Positions 37,766-49,799 of a stretch of DNA of 64,000 nt are shown piece by piece. Both the position numbers and the translations under genes were made by a program. Position 1 is the first letter of the stretch. Each line of letters starts with the position of its first letter. The notes under the pieces were generated by a model. The model was not told the DNA's origin. It ran no database searches and saw nothing but the letters and a program-made list of their open reading frames with translations. The DNA comes from Zoogloea ramigera (GTDB lineage: Bacteria; Pseudomonadota; Gammaproteobacteria; Burkholderiales; Rhodocyclaceae): NCBI RefSeq assembly GCF_006539865.1, contig NZ_BJNV01000005.1, positions 1 through 64,000 of the forward strand, given 5' to 3'.

Positions 37766-38605
37766 CTACGCCAGGCGCGTCCACACCGGCGTGAGATCGG
37801 GCGGCAGCGGGGAGGCCCGCCCGAGGTCGATGGGGCTGTCTTCCGGGCCGTGGAAATCGGACGCCCGGGAGGCCAGCAGCCCATATTTGCGGGCCATCCG
37901 GGCGAAGGCCAGCAGCTGGCCCCCGTCGTGGGCGCCGCAGGAGACCTCGACAGCTTCGCCGCCAAGGTCACGGAATTGTTCGAAGAGCATGTTCATCTCG
38001 GCACAACTGAGGCGATAACGCCCCGGGTGGGCGATCACCGCCAGGCCACCGGCGCCCTTGATCCAGCCCACGGCGTCCTCGAGGGTCGCCCAGACATGCT
38101 CCACATAGCCCGGCTTGCCGCGTGCCAGATAATGCAGGAACACGTCATGGACGTTCTTCGCGACGCCGATCTCCACCAGATAACGGGCAAAGTGCGCCCG
38201 GGTCACCAGAGCCGGGTTGCCCACGTAGCGCAAGGCGCCCTCGAAGGCCCCGTGGATGCCGATCCGCGCGAGCTCGTCGCCGATCCGCATCGCCCGCCCG
38301 TCACGGCCGCCGCGCACCTGGGCCAGGCCCGAGATCAGCGCCTGGTTAGCCGGATCGACCCCCAGGCCGACGATGTGCAGGGTCTGGTCCAGCCACGACA
38401 CCGATATCTCGACTCCCGGCACGAAACGCAGGCCGATGTCGGCTGCCTCGGCGGCGGCATCCGCGATGCCGAGCAGTTCGTCGTGATCGGTGAGCGCCAG
38501 CAGATCGACACCATTGGCGTGGGCGCGGCGTACAACCTCGGCGGGCGAGAGGGTTCCGTCGGAGGCGGTGGAGTGGCAATGCAGATCGGCGTTGAGAGCG
38601 TTCAT
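37766..38605 (-). CDS. rnm: PHP-domain phosphoesterase, RNase AM-like
   Basis: A metal-dependent phosphoesterase of 279 residues with the PHP motifs ADLHCHSTASDG, LALTDHDE, IAHPGRYRLS and SDFHGPEDS. It corresponds to YciV/TrpH, a 3',5'-nucleotide bisphosphatase and 5'-3' exoribonuclease that matures the 5' end of 5S and other rRNAs. The ATG at 38605 overlaps the stop of the upstream hydrolase gene (ATGA), which decides the start. Assignment to RNase AM is by family; I cannot exclude other PHP phosphoesterases. Confidence 0.88.
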   Translation of the reverse strand: MNALNADLHCHSTASDGTLSPAEVVRRAHANGVDLLALTDHDELLGIADAAAEAADIGLRFVPGVEISVSWLDQTLHIVGLGVDPANQALISGLAQVRGGRDGRAMRIGDELARIGIHGAFEGALRYVGNPALVTRAHFARYLVEIGVAKNVHDVFLHYLARGKPGYVEHVWATLEDAVGWIKGAGGLAVIAHPGRYRLSCAEMNMLFEQFRDLGGEAVEVSCGAHDGGQLLAFARMARKYGLLASRASDFHGPEDSPIDLGRASPLPPDLTPVWTRLA

Positions 38606-39495
38606 GATTCCTTCGACAACAAGAATGACTCGATGATCCGGGCAACGACGTCCGGTTGGTCGTGGTGCAGGTTGTGGCCGCAATCGGCCACCTGCACCTC
38701 GCGAAAATCTCGGAAACATGCCCGCGCTTCGGCGTGGGCTGCGTCACTCACCCCCAACTTGCGGCGCAGATCGGGCTCGGCCGGCTCCACCCACAGTACA
38801 GGCGCCGTCACCCGCCGCCATGCGGCCATGGCCTCGGCACGGCGATACAGCACCGGGTTCACCCGCCGGTGAGCCGGATCGCCGGCGAGGCGAAACCCGC
38901 CCTCGCCGTCTGCCTCGCCCAGATGCCCGGCGAGAAAGGCCGCCCTGCCGGCTTCCAGCCGCGGGTTGTCGGCCATCAGGCGGACAGCCAGGGCGCCCTG
39001 GTCGGCGTACCCCCGGAACCTGGCCGGCGCTGCCAACTCGGCCATCCATTTTTCGATCCGCCCCGGGGACTGCTCGGGCTGCGTATCGGCAAGGCCGAAG
39101 GCATCCAGCGCCACCACGTGGGACACCCGGGCCGGCCTGACCCCCGCATACAGGCTGGCCACGTTGCCGCCCAGGCTGTGGCCGACGAGGCGCAGCGGCT
39201 CGTCCGGCGCCACGCTGCGGGCGATGGCGTCGAGATCACCCAGATAATCGGGAAACCAATAAGCGTCGCCCCGCCATTCGGTGAGCCCGAAGCCACGCCA
39301 GTCGGGCGCGATCACATGCCAGTCGGCCTCCAGTGCATCGACAACGAACTGGAACGACGCGGAGACGTCCATCCAGCCGTGCAGCATGAAGAGCTTCGGC
39401 GCCCCCTCCCTGCCCCACTCGCGAAGGTGATAGCGCAGGCCCCGGACGCCCAGGTAGCGGCTCCGGAAGGGTTTTTGGGGAATGCTCATTTTCAT
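38602..39495 (-). CDS. Alpha/beta hydrolase
   Basis: A 297-residue alpha/beta-hydrolase-fold protein. The oxyanion region [14 protein letters not shown], the nucleophile elbow [10 protein letters not shown] (Ser) and the terminal HNLHHDQP (His) are all present, so it is likely catalytic. The substrate is unknown; relatives include esterases and lactonases. Two in-frame ATGs (39495 and 39489) are possible starts, neither with a strong ribosome site. It is first in the run leading to yciO and trpS. Confidence 0.85.
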   Translation of the reverse strand: MKMSIPQKPFRSRYLGVRGLRYHLREWGREGAPKLFMLHGWMDVSASFQFVVDALEADWHVIAPDWRGFGLTEWRGDAYWFPDYLGDLDAIARSVAPDEPLRLVGHSLGGNVASLYAGVRPARVSHVVALDAFGLADTQPEQSPGRIEKWMAELAAPARFRGYADQGALAVRLMADNPRLEAGRAAFLAGHLGEADGEGGFRLAGDPAHRRVNPVLYRRAEAMAAWRRVTAPVLWVEPAEPDLRRKLGVSDAAHAEARACFRDFREVQVADCGHNLHHDQPDVVARIIESFLLSKES

Positions 39496-39510
39496 GAGTG
39501 TATCAGACCC

Positions 39511-39540
39511 TTGCCGCCGCCCGCCGGCCGGTGGTAAGGT
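39511..39540 (+). promoter_or_regulatory. Putative promoter for the gcv operon
   Basis: TTGCCG (39511-39516), an 18-base spacer and TAAGGT (39535-39540) give a plausible sigma70-type promoter whose start point would fall at the beginning of the glycine riboswitch. The match is moderate. Confidence 0.45.
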
Positions 39541-39550
39541 GCGCGCGTCG

Positions 39551-39770
39551 TGTGGGAGAGCGCTCGCCAGCATCATTCAAGTCAGCGAGCCGCCGAAGGC
39601 GCAACCCCCGGAACCGCTCAGGCAAACGGACCGCCGACGAATCAAGAATCTGGAGAGTGATGTCACCTCTGGCGCCCAGGGCGCGGCGGTCGACATCCAC
39701 CGAAGGGGCACGCAGCACGCTACGCCATTTATCGTGGTCGGCTGCAATCTCTCAGGTACAAAGGACAGAT
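39551..39770 (+). promoter_or_regulatory. Tandem glycine riboswitch
   Basis: Two consecutive glycine aptamers are recognisable. The first (about 39551-39638) has GGGAGAGCGC, then GCCGAAGGCGCAA, then GCTCAGGCAAACGGACCGCC. The second (about 39648-39770) has CTGGAGAGTG, CACCGAAGGGGCA, and AATCTCTCAGGTACAAAGGACAG. These are the conserved core blocks of both halves of the gcvT RNA element. A strong terminator follows immediately, then gcvT, so glycine should switch on the cleavage operon by antitermination. Confidence 0.92.
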
Positions 39771-39812
39771 GGGGCCGCCGCGACCAAAGGTCGCGGCGGC
39801 CCCATTGTTTTT
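39771..39812 (+). terminator. Riboswitch-controlled terminator before gcvT
   Basis: A perfect 15-bp stem (39771-39785 with 39789-39803) closes on a 3-base loop and is followed by ATTGTTTTT. It starts right at the end of the second aptamer and lies 33 bases before the gcvT ATG. It is the likely expression platform of the glycine riboswitch. Confidence 0.88.
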
Positions 39813-39844
39813 CTACACTGAGAAAATTGCGACCGGAGACACCG

Positions 39845-40927
39845 ATGCCCCAACACACACCCCTTCACGCCGCCCACGTCGCGGCAGGCGCCCGCATGGT
39901 CGACTTTGCCGGCTGGGACATGCCTGTCAATTACGGCTCCCAGATCGAGGAGCACCACGCCGTACGCCGTGACGCCGGCATGTTCGACGTCTCCCACATG
40001 CTGGCCCTCGACCTCGCTGGCGCCGGCAGCAAGAGCTTCCTGCGCGGCCTCATCGCCAACGACGTGGCCAAGCTGGTCGAACCGGGCAAGGCGCTGTACT
40101 CCTGCATGTTGACCCCTGAAGGCGGCGTGATCGACGACCTGATCGTCTACTACCTCTCCGACACCACCTGGCGCATCGTCGTCAATGCTGGCACCGCCGA
40201 CAAGGACGTCGCCTGGATGCAGGCCCGCCTGGCCGAAGGCGGTTTCGACGCGGCCCTCACCGTGCGCCGCGACCTGGCGATGATCGCCGTCCAGGGCCCC
40301 AACGCCCGCGCCAAAACCTGGTCCGCCCTGCCCGGCAGCGAGGCCGCCTCCGCCGGGCTCAAGCCCTTCCAGGCCGCCGCCTGGGGCGATTTCTTCATCG
40401 CCCGCACCGGCTACACCGGCGAAGACGGCTTCGAGCTCACCCTGCCCGCCGACCAGGCCGCCGCCACCTGGAGCGCCCTCGTTGCCGCCGGCGTCAAGCC
40501 CTGCGGCCTCGGCGCCCGCGACACCCTGCGCCTCGAGGCCGGCATGGCCCTCTACGGCAACGACATGGACGAGAGCATCTCCCCCCTCGACGCCGGCCTC
40601 GCCTGGACGGTGGATTTCTCCGACGCCTCCCGCGACTTCGTCGGCAAGGCCGCCCTCCTCGCCAAACCCGCCAGCCGCCAGGTGCTCGGCCTGGTGCTCG
40701 AAGACAAAGGCGTGCTGCGCGCCCACCAGGCGGTCTTCACCGCCCAGGGCGAAGGCGAAACCACCAGCGGCACCTTCTCGCCGACCCTCGAAAAGGCCAT
40801 CGCCATGGCCCGCCTGCCCCTTGGCGTCGCCGTCGGCGAGCAGGTCGAGGTCGACATCCGCGGCAAGCGCCTCAAGGCGCGGGTCGTCAAGGCATCCTTC
40901 GTCCGCAAGGGCCAGGCCCTGATCTGA
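39845..40927 (+). CDS. gcvT: Glycine cleavage system T protein (aminomethyltransferase)
   Basis: Enzyme of 360 residues that transfers the methylene group from the lipoyl arm of GcvH to tetrahydrofolate and releases ammonia. Typical segments are [20 protein letters not shown], the DVSHM motif (about 49-53), and [14 protein letters not shown] precedes the ATG, which begins [12 protein letters not shown]; the longer open frame upstream is riboswitch RNA, not protein. It is the first gene of gcvT-gcvH-gcvP. Confidence 0.96.
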   Translation: MPQHTPLHAAHVAAGARMVDFAGWDMPVNYGSQIEEHHAVRRDAGMFDVSHMLALDLAGAGSKSFLRGLIANDVAKLVEPGKALYSCMLTPEGGVIDDLIVYYLSDTTWRIVVNAGTADKDVAWMQARLAEGGFDAALTVRRDLAMIAVQGPNARAKTWSALPGSEAASAGLKPFQAAAWGDFFIARTGYTGEDGFELTLPADQAAATWSALVAAGVKPCGLGARDTLRLEAGMALYGNDMDESISPLDAGLAWTVDFSDASRDFVGKAALLAKPASRQVLGLVLEDKGVLRAHQAVFTAQGEGETTSGTFSPTLEKAIAMARLPLGVAVGEQVEVDIRGKRLKARVVKASFVRKGQALI

Positions 40928-40973
40928 GCCGCACACCCGATTCCCTTTCACCCCAATTTATAAGGACACTCCC

Positions 40974-41351
40974 ATGAACATCCCCGGCAACCTGCGTTAC
41001 ACCACCTCCCACGAGTGGGTCCGCGTCGAGGCCGACGGCAGCCTGACCATCGGCGTCACCGACCACGCCCAGGAGGCCCTCGGCGACGTGGTCTTCCTCG
41101 AGCTGCCTGATGCCGGCCGTGCTGTCGCCGCCGGCGAGGCCATCGCGGTGATCGAATCGGTCAAGGCTGCCTCCGACATCTACGCCCCGGTCGCCGGCGA
41201 GATCATCGGCTCCAACCAGGAAGCCGTCGACGCCCCCGAAGCCGTCAACGCCGACGCCTACGCCACCTGGCTGTTCAAGCTGAAGCCCGCCAACGCCGCC
41301 GACGTGGATGCCCTCCTCGACGCCGCCGGCTACGAAGCCGCCATCGGCTGA
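40974..41351 (+). CDS. gcvH: Glycine cleavage system H protein
   Basis: A 125-residue lipoyl carrier protein that shuttles the aminomethyl intermediate between GcvP, GcvT and the L protein. The lipoylated Lys is K64 in [10 protein letters not shown]. The N-terminus [15 protein letters not shown] is typical. AAGGACA precedes the ATG, 46 bases after gcvT. Confidence 0.97.
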   Translation: MNIPGNLRYTTSHEWVRVEADGSLTIGVTDHAQEALGDVVFLELPDAGRAVAAGEAIAVIESVKAASDIYAPVAGEIIGSNQEAVDAPEAVNADAYATWLFKLKPANAADVDALLDAAGYEAAIG

Positions 41352-41485
41352 GCGGTCTCCGCCCCCGGGCCTCACCTCCTGCACCGCGGGGGCGGGCCCG
41401 AACACCCCGATTTCACCTCAGGCCCCTGGGCGCGCCCGCCGTGCGCCCGGTGCCAACGCTGTAACCCGAGAACCGAGTTTCCTCC

Positions 41486-44377
<2,892 letters not shown>

Positions 44378-44425
44378 GTGCCAGAGGCTCTCCGGGGGTG
44401 CAAGGCCTCCGGAGAGCGCCGGCGC

Positions 44426-44455
44426 GGCCCCTGAAACCACCAGGATTCAGGGGCC
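44426..44455. terminator. Hairpin terminators between gcvP and the protease gene
   Basis: GGCCCCTGAA (44426-44435) pairs with TTCAGGGGCC (44446-44455) around a 10-base loop. A second hairpin, GCTCTCCGG (44387-44395) with CCGGAGAGC (44409-44417), lies nearer gcvP. The genes converge here, so the pair may stop transcription from both sides, although neither hairpin has a T-run. Confidence 0.5.
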
Positions 44456-45208
44456 GATCAGTGCCTTGAGAAAACTGACCGGGATGGCATAGGAAATCCC
44501 TGAGGGGTTGGTCAGCGCCGACTCCTTGGTGCCTTTCACGAAGACCATGTTGAGGATGCCCAGCACCGCGCCGCTCTCCGGGTCGTAGAGCGGGCTGCCG
44601 CTGTTTCCGGGGTAGGAGACGATGTCGAGTTGCAGCACCGTGTAACCTCCGAGGGATAAGCGGCGGACCGTCTTGCTGTCGAGTTGCTGCGCCGACGCCA
44701 GCGGCTGCCCGACCGGCGTGAGCGCCGAGACGATTCCCTTGTGGGTGACCGGCACGATGCCGATGCTGCCGCCGAGCGGAAAGCCGGTGATTGCCACATC
44801 CTGCCCTTCTCGCACAGCGCTCGAATCGCCCAGCGACAGCGCCGGCAGTGGCGGGCCGTCGAACCTCAGCAGGGCCAGATCGTGGTCCGGGTCGGCGGCC
44901 TCGCGTCTCACCGGACGCGCCACGACGCGCCCGCTGCCCGGAAGGGCGATCACGAGCTTCTCGTCGCTCCCTTCGGGCACGGATGCCAGCACATGGGCAT
45001 TGGTCACCACACGATTACCGTCGCCAACGACAAAGCCCGTGCCTAAAAAACGGAACCGCGGGTTGCCGACCGGGACATAAGTGCCCACCGCAACGACCGA
45101 CTGCTTGACCCGGGCGATGGTGCCCGGAAAATCTGCCCAGGCCTGCAGCGGCAGCAGCCCACCCAACAGCCCGAGCGCCAAAATGCGGCGCCGTGCCGGG
45201 CGCAGCAT
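44447..45208 (-). CDS. Trypsin-like serine protease, exported
   Basis: A 253-residue precursor with a signal peptide (about 1-25, ending LQAWADF). It has the chymotrypsin/DegP-type triad: H72 (VTNAHVL), D110 (DPDHDLALL) and S203 (GNSGSPLY). No PDZ domain follows, so it is shorter than DegP/HtrA. It probably acts in the periplasm. The ATG overlaps the stop of the transglycosylase gene by one base (TGATG), suggesting a joint role in envelope maintenance, which is inference. Confidence 0.86.
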   Translation of the reverse strand: MLRPARRRILALGLLGGLLPLQAWADFPGTIARVKQSVVAVGTYVPVGNPRFRFLGTGFVVGDGNRVVTNAHVLASVPEGSDEKLVIALPGSGRVVARPVRREAADPDHDLALLRFDGPPLPALSLGDSSAVREGQDVAITGFPLGGSIGIVPVTHKGIVSALTPVGQPLASAQQLDSKTVRRLSLGGYTVLQLDIVSYPGNSGSPLYDPESGAVLGILNMVFVKGTKESALTNPSGISYAIPVSFLKALIGP

Positions 45209-46128
45209 CAGGGGCTCACCGACTTGAGCGCCTGCAACGCAGGCGATGCGGCGGCGACGCCCGCATCAAACGGATGCTCGGTGCGCGGGAAGAATTCGAG
45301 AATCCGCCGCACGTAGTTCTGGGTTTCCTTGTACGGCGGAACGCCCTTGTAGCGGTCGACGGCGCCCTCACCGGCGTTGTACCCGGCCACCGCGAGCGCC
45401 ACGTTGCCCCGATAGTAGGCCAGCAACCAACGCAGATAAGCCAGGCCGCCCTTGATGTTCTCCACCGGATCGAAGCTGTTCTTCACGTTGAAACGGCTGG
45501 CCGTCTCGGGGATCAGCTGCATCACGCCCATGGCGTTCTTGGGCGAGGTGGCGTTCACGTCGAAATTGGATTCCGTCGTGGCGATGGCCAGGGCCAGCCG
45601 CGGCTCGATGGAGAAGCGCGGCGCCAGGGTGGTGATGAGTTCGACGACCCGCTTCTTGCGTTCGGGCAGGGAGGCCAGGTATTTCTGGGTGTCCCAGTTC
45701 TCGCGGGTGGCCGCAAAGGCGTAGCGCGCCACCGCGGGTTTCAGGCAGTCGGGCACCGCGCCGGTGTATTCGCCCGCCAGGCGACGCCCCTTTTCGGCGC
45801 CGGGATGGCCCTGGAACATGGCCATTTCGAACAACGTCGCGGCGTAGGCATCGTCCCGCGCCACGCCGCGGCCGTTGGCGTACATCCAGCCGAGGTTGTA
45901 CATGGCCTCGGCGTTGCCGAGGCGCACCGCATCGCAATAAAGCCCGGCAGCGTGCTCCGGGTCCCGGGGCACGCCCTCGCCGTGCTCGAAGGCCAGCGCC
46001 TGCTCGACGAGCTGACGCGGATCGGCCGCGGGCTCACCCAGCCCCGCCCCCCAGGCCCCGCCGGCAAAGCTGCCGAGCAGGGTGAGGGACGCGACCAGGC
46101 GCAGCGCAGCGGCCCGGGCCTTGATCAA
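45208..46128 (-). CDS. Lytic transglycosylase with Sel1-like repeats
   Basis: An exported murein hydrolase of about 306 residues. A hydrophobic signal segment (LRLVASLTLLGSFAGG) is followed by Sel1/TPR-like helices (AMYNLGWMYANGRGVARDDAYAA) and a C-terminal SLT domain with the catalytic Glu in AIATTESNF, then GVMQLIPETA and NIKGGLAYLRWLL. It cleaves peptidoglycan glycan strands. The likely start is the TTG at 46128 overlapping the upstream stop codon (TTGA), with AAGGTG eight bases before; a GTG at 46137 is an alternative. Its promoter may have been lost with the upstream gene. Confidence 0.84.
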   Translation of the reverse strand: MIKARAAALRLVASLTLLGSFAGGAWGAGLGEPAADPRQLVEQALAFEHGEGVPRDPEHAAGLYCDAVRLGNAEAMYNLGWMYANGRGVARDDAYAATLFEMAMFQGHPGAEKGRRLAGEYTGAVPDCLKPAVARYAFAATRENWDTQKYLASLPERKKRVVELITTLAPRFSIEPRLALAIATTESNFDVNATSPKNAMGVMQLIPETASRFNVKNSFDPVENIKGGLAYLRWLLAYYRGNVALAVAGYNAGEGAVDRYKGVPPYKETQNYVRRILEFFPRTEHPFDAGVAAASPALQALKSVSP

Positions 46129-46598
46129 AGCCGCCACACCTTGGCCCCAGCCGCTTCCAGCGCCGCCGGATCGTAGAAGCTCTTCACATCCGCAAACACG
46201 CCGTTCGGCACGAGCTTCTCGCACAGCGCGCCGACGCCCATCTCGCTGTACTGCTTGTGGGCCACCGCGCCGACAATCGCCGCCGCGCGCGGGAGCTTGT
46301 CCCAGGCGGTGAGGCTGACGCCGTATTCGTGCTCCGCCTCGGCCGATTCGGCCACCGGGTCGTGCACGTGCACGGTGCAGCCGTAGCTCTTCAGCTCGTT
46401 GATCACGTCGATCACCTTGCTGTTCCGGAGGTCCGGGCAGTCTTCCTTGAAGGTGAGGCCCAGCACGATGACGTCGGCGCCCTTGATGTTGTGGCCGTTC
46501 TGGATCATCTGCTTGACGGCCTGCTCGGCGACGTACTTGCCCATGCTGTCGTTGATCCGGCGGCCGGCCAGGATGACTTGCGGGTGGTAGCCCAGCAT
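46125..46598 (-). pseudogene. 5'-truncated UDP-glucose/GDP-mannose dehydrogenase family fragment
   Basis: Only the C-terminal 157 or so residues of a nucleotide-sugar dehydrogenase (TviB/WbpA-like) remain: LGYHPQVILAGRRINDSMG from the substrate/dimer domain, GLTFKEDCPDLRNSKVIDVI, and DVKSFYDPAALEAAG at the end. The family has about 425 residues, so the NAD-binding domain and catalytic Cys are missing. The sequence changes at 46598 into the start-less GGDEF-EAL gene on the other strand. The methionine at the break is probably an internal residue, not a true start. It is either a deletion remnant or an assembly junction. Confidence 0.85.
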
Positions 46599-48410
46599 GT
46601 GTCGACCGGCCTGCTGGGCACCTTCCTGCTCGTCACCAGCGGACGCACGCGGCGCATCGAGAGCCTCGTCTCCCAACGCACCGCCGAGCTGGCCGACGCG
46701 AGCGCGCGCCTGATCGCCAAGCAGGCGATCCTCACCCACGCGGAGCGCATCGCCCGGCTGGGCAGCTGGGAAACCCAGCCGGCCACCGGCAAGACCTACT
46801 GGTCGGCCGAGCTGTTCCACATCCTGGGCGTCCCGCCCGACCAGGCCGCCGGCGTCGACCGGCTCCTCGCCGCCATCCACCCGGACGACCGCGAAACCCT
46901 GCGCGCCGCACTGAACACAGTCGGAAACGGCGGCGCGGCCACCAGCGTCGATGTCCGCCTGCCCGAACGCGACGGCAGCTCGCCCATCGTCCACGTCTCC
47001 ATCGAGGCCACCCGCGGCGCAGATGGCGTCGAAACCCTCCGCGGCACCCTGCAGGACATCTCCGAGCGGCGGGCCGCAGAAGCCCACATCCATTACCTCG
47101 CCCACTACGACACCCTGACCGGGCTGCCCAACCGCAGCCTGTGGGCCAGCCGCGCCAGCCAGGCCCTCGCCTTCGCCCGCCGCCACCAGCTGAAGCTGGC
47201 GGTGCTGTTCCTCGACCTCGACAACTTCAAGACCATCAACGACACCCTCGGCCACCCGGTGGGCGACCGCCTGCTGTCGTCCGCCGCCGGCCGCCTGTCG
47301 GCCTGCCTGCGCGACGAGGACGTGCTGGCGCGCATCGGCGGCGACGAGTTCGTGATCCTGCTGCCCAAGCTCAACCGCAGCGACGACGCCGCCGTCGTGG
47401 CCCGCAAGCTCCTCGAGAGCCTCACCCAGCCCTTCGACATCGACGGCCAGGAGCTCACCGTCAGCACCAGCATCGGCATCGCGGTCTATCCGGGCAACGG
47501 CAGCGACATCGACGTCCTGCTCAAGCACGCCGACACCGCGATGTACGGCGCCAAGAACGAAGGCCGCAACGACTTCCGCTTCTTCACGCCCGACATGAAC
47601 AGCCGGGTTTTTGCCCGCCTCAAGCTCGAAAACGCCCTGCGCCGCGCCATCGAGCGCAACGAGTTGATCCTCGAGTACCAGCCCCAGTGGGAAATGCCCG
47701 AGCAGCGCCTGATCGGCGTCGAGGCGCTGGTGCGCTGGGAGCACCCCGAGCGCGGGCGGGTCACCCCGCTCGAGTTCATCCCGGTGGCTGAGGAGAGCGG
47801 CCTGATCCACGCCATCGGCGACCACGTGCTGCGCACCGCCTGCCTCCAGCAGGCCGCCTGGCACGCTGCGGGCCTGAGGCCGGTGACCATCGCGGTGAAC
47901 ATTTCGGCGCTGCAGTTCCGTCGGCAGGGCTTCCTCGAGCGCGTCCGTCGGATCATCGACGAGACCGGGGCCGACCCGAAGGGGCTCGACCTGGAGCTCA
48001 CCGAAAGCGCGCTGATGCAGCCCGGCCCCGAGATCGAGGCCCAGCTCGCCAGCCTGCGCGAGATGGGTTTCGGGCTGGCTCTCGACGACTTCGGCACGGG
48101 CTACTCCAGCCTCGCTTACCTCAAGCGGATCCCCCTCACCCACCTCAAGATCGACCGCTCGTTCGTGCAGGACCTGCCCGGCGACGCCGAGGACGCCGCC
48201 ATCGCCACCGCCACCCTGTCGATCGCCCGCGACCTGGGCCTCGCGGTGATCGCCGAGGGCGTCGAGACCCCGGCCCAGCGGGATTTCCTGCTCACGCGCC
48301 AGTGCCGGGTGATGCAGGGCTACCTGCTGTCGCCCCCCCTGCCGGCCACGGCCATCACCCAGCTGCTGCGCGACGACCAGGTGGGCGGGCCCGCAGCGCG
48401 GCCCCCCTAA
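46599..48410 (+). pseudogene. 5'-truncated PAS-GGDEF-EAL protein
   Basis: The preserved part encodes about 603 residues: the end of a transmembrane helix (GLLGTFLLVTSGRTRRIESL), a coiled coil, a PAS fold with a PAC-like end, a GGDEF domain (motif GGDEF at about 247-251) and an EAL domain (EAL at about 375-377, DDFGTGYSSLAYLK, EGVET). Both active motifs are intact, so the intact gene could make or degrade c-di-GMP. The usual upstream sensor and first helix are missing, and no ribosome site precedes the GTG at 46599. It joins the dehydrogenase fragment head to head. Confidence 0.82.
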
Positions 48411-48425
48411 AGCGCTGGCGCCCCG

Positions 48426-49799
48426 CTACTCCTTGATGCCGAGCCGCTCCAGCCGATAACGGAGCGAGCGGAACGTGACGCCCAGCGCGCGGGCCGCCGC
48501 CGTGCGATTGCCGCCGGTTTTTTCGAGGGCCTCCTCGATCACGTGGCGCTCGACCCGGTCGAGGTAATCCTGCAGCGGCGCCCCGCCCGGCGTCTCGGGC
48601 GCGGCGTGGCTGGCCTCGCCGATGTCGCTCGGGTCGAGGAGCAGGTCGTCGGCACCGATGGCGTCGCCGCTGCACAGGGCCAGCGCGCGCTCCAGCACGT
48701 TCTCGAGCTCCCGCACGTTGCCCGGAAAGGCGTAGGCCTTGAGCGCCCGGAGGGCGCCCTCGCTGAGCTTCACCGCCGGCAGGCCCGAAGACTCGGCCAG
48801 TCGCGCCAGCAACACCTCGGCCAGCTGCGGGATGTCCTCGCTACGCTCGCGCAGGGCCGGCATCCGCAGCTCGATCACGTTGAGGCGGTAGAACAGGTCC
48901 TGGCGGAAGCGCGCCGCATCGACCATCGCCTTCAGGTTCTGGTGGGTGGCGCTGAGGATGCGCACATCCACCGCCGTCTCGGCCGTGTCGCCGAGACGGC
49001 GGAACTTCTTTTCCTGGATCGCCCGCAGCAGCTTGACCTGCATCGGCAGGGGCAGATCACCCACCTCGTCGAGGAACAGCGTGCCCCCGTGGGCCGCCTG
49101 GAAAAAGCCCTCCCGATCGGCGTCGGCCCCCGTGAAGGCCCCCTTGCGGGCGCCGAAGAACTCGCTCTCCATCAGGTTCTCGGGGATCGCGCCGCAATTC
49201 ACCGCCACGAAGGGCGCCGCCGCGCGGGGGCCGAGTTCGTGGATCATGCGCGCAGCGCGCTCCTTGCCGCTGCCCGATTCGCCCGAGATGAAGACCGGCG
49301 CCTGGCTGCGCGCCAGCTTCTCGATGAGGGAGCGCACCTGCACCATCGCCGGCGATTCGCCGATCAGGCTGGTGCTGTCCTTGCGCGCGCCCTCGGCGCC
49401 TTCGGCGCTCACCGAGAACACCGACTTCACCAGCGCCCGCAGCTGCTCGATCGAGACCGGCTTGGACAGATAATCGAAGGCGCCGGCCTTGAGGGCCGTC
49501 ACCGCGTTGTCCATGCTGCCAAAGGCGGTGATCACCGCCACCGGCAGGTCGCGCACGTGCTCGGCGATGTAATGCACCAGCTCGAGCCCGTCGCCATCGG
49601 GCAGGCGCATGTCGGTGAGGCACAGGCGGTAGCGCTTCTCGCCAAGCAGGCGGCGGGCCTCGGCGAGGCTGGCCGCACCGTCGCTGGCGAGGCCCAGGCG
49701 CAACAGGGATAGTTCGAGCAGCTCACGGATGTCGTCCTCGTCGTCGACGATGAGCACATCCGGCCCGCTCGAACGGGCACGCCGTTCAGTTTGGGTCAT
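48426..49799 (-). CDS. pilR: Type IV pilus response regulator PilR
   Basis: NtrC-class activator of 457 residues. A receiver domain (about 14-125) has the phospho-Asp in LCLTDMRLPDGDG. The AAA+ domain has Walker A GESGSGKE, the GAFTGA loop (RKGAFTGADA) and Walker B GGTLFLDEVGD, and the C-terminus is a Fis-type helix-turn-helix. PilR activates pilA through sigma54. The ATG overlaps the pilS stop (ATGA), so PilS and PilR are made together. The pilus genes themselves are not in the window. Confidence 0.9.
   Translation of the reverse strand: MTQTERRARSSGPDVLIVDDEDDIRELLELSLLRLGLASDGAASLAEARRLLGEKRYRLCLTDMRLPDGDGLELVHYIAEHVRDLPVAVITAFGSMDNAVTALKAGAFDYLSKPVSIEQLRALVKSVFSVSAEGAEGARKDSTSLIGESPAMVQVRSLIEKLARSQAPVFISGESGSGKERAARMIHELGPRAAAPFVAVNCGAIPENLMESEFFGARKGAFTGADADREGFFQAAHGGTLFLDEVGDLPLPMQVKLLRAIQEKKFRRLGDTAETAVDVRILSATHQNLKAMVDAARFRQDLFYRLNVIELRMPALRERSEDIPQLAEVLLARLAESSGLPAVKLSEGALRALKAYAFPGNVRELENVLERALALCSGDAIGADDLLLDPSDIGEASHAAPETPGGAPLQDYLDRVERHVIEEALEKTGGNRTAAARALGVTFRSLRYRLERLGIKE

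Noticed and set aside
46257-46598. N-terminal extension of the GGDEF-EAL frame
   Set aside because: These codons are antisense to the well-conserved dehydrogenase fragment and show no protein-like sequence.
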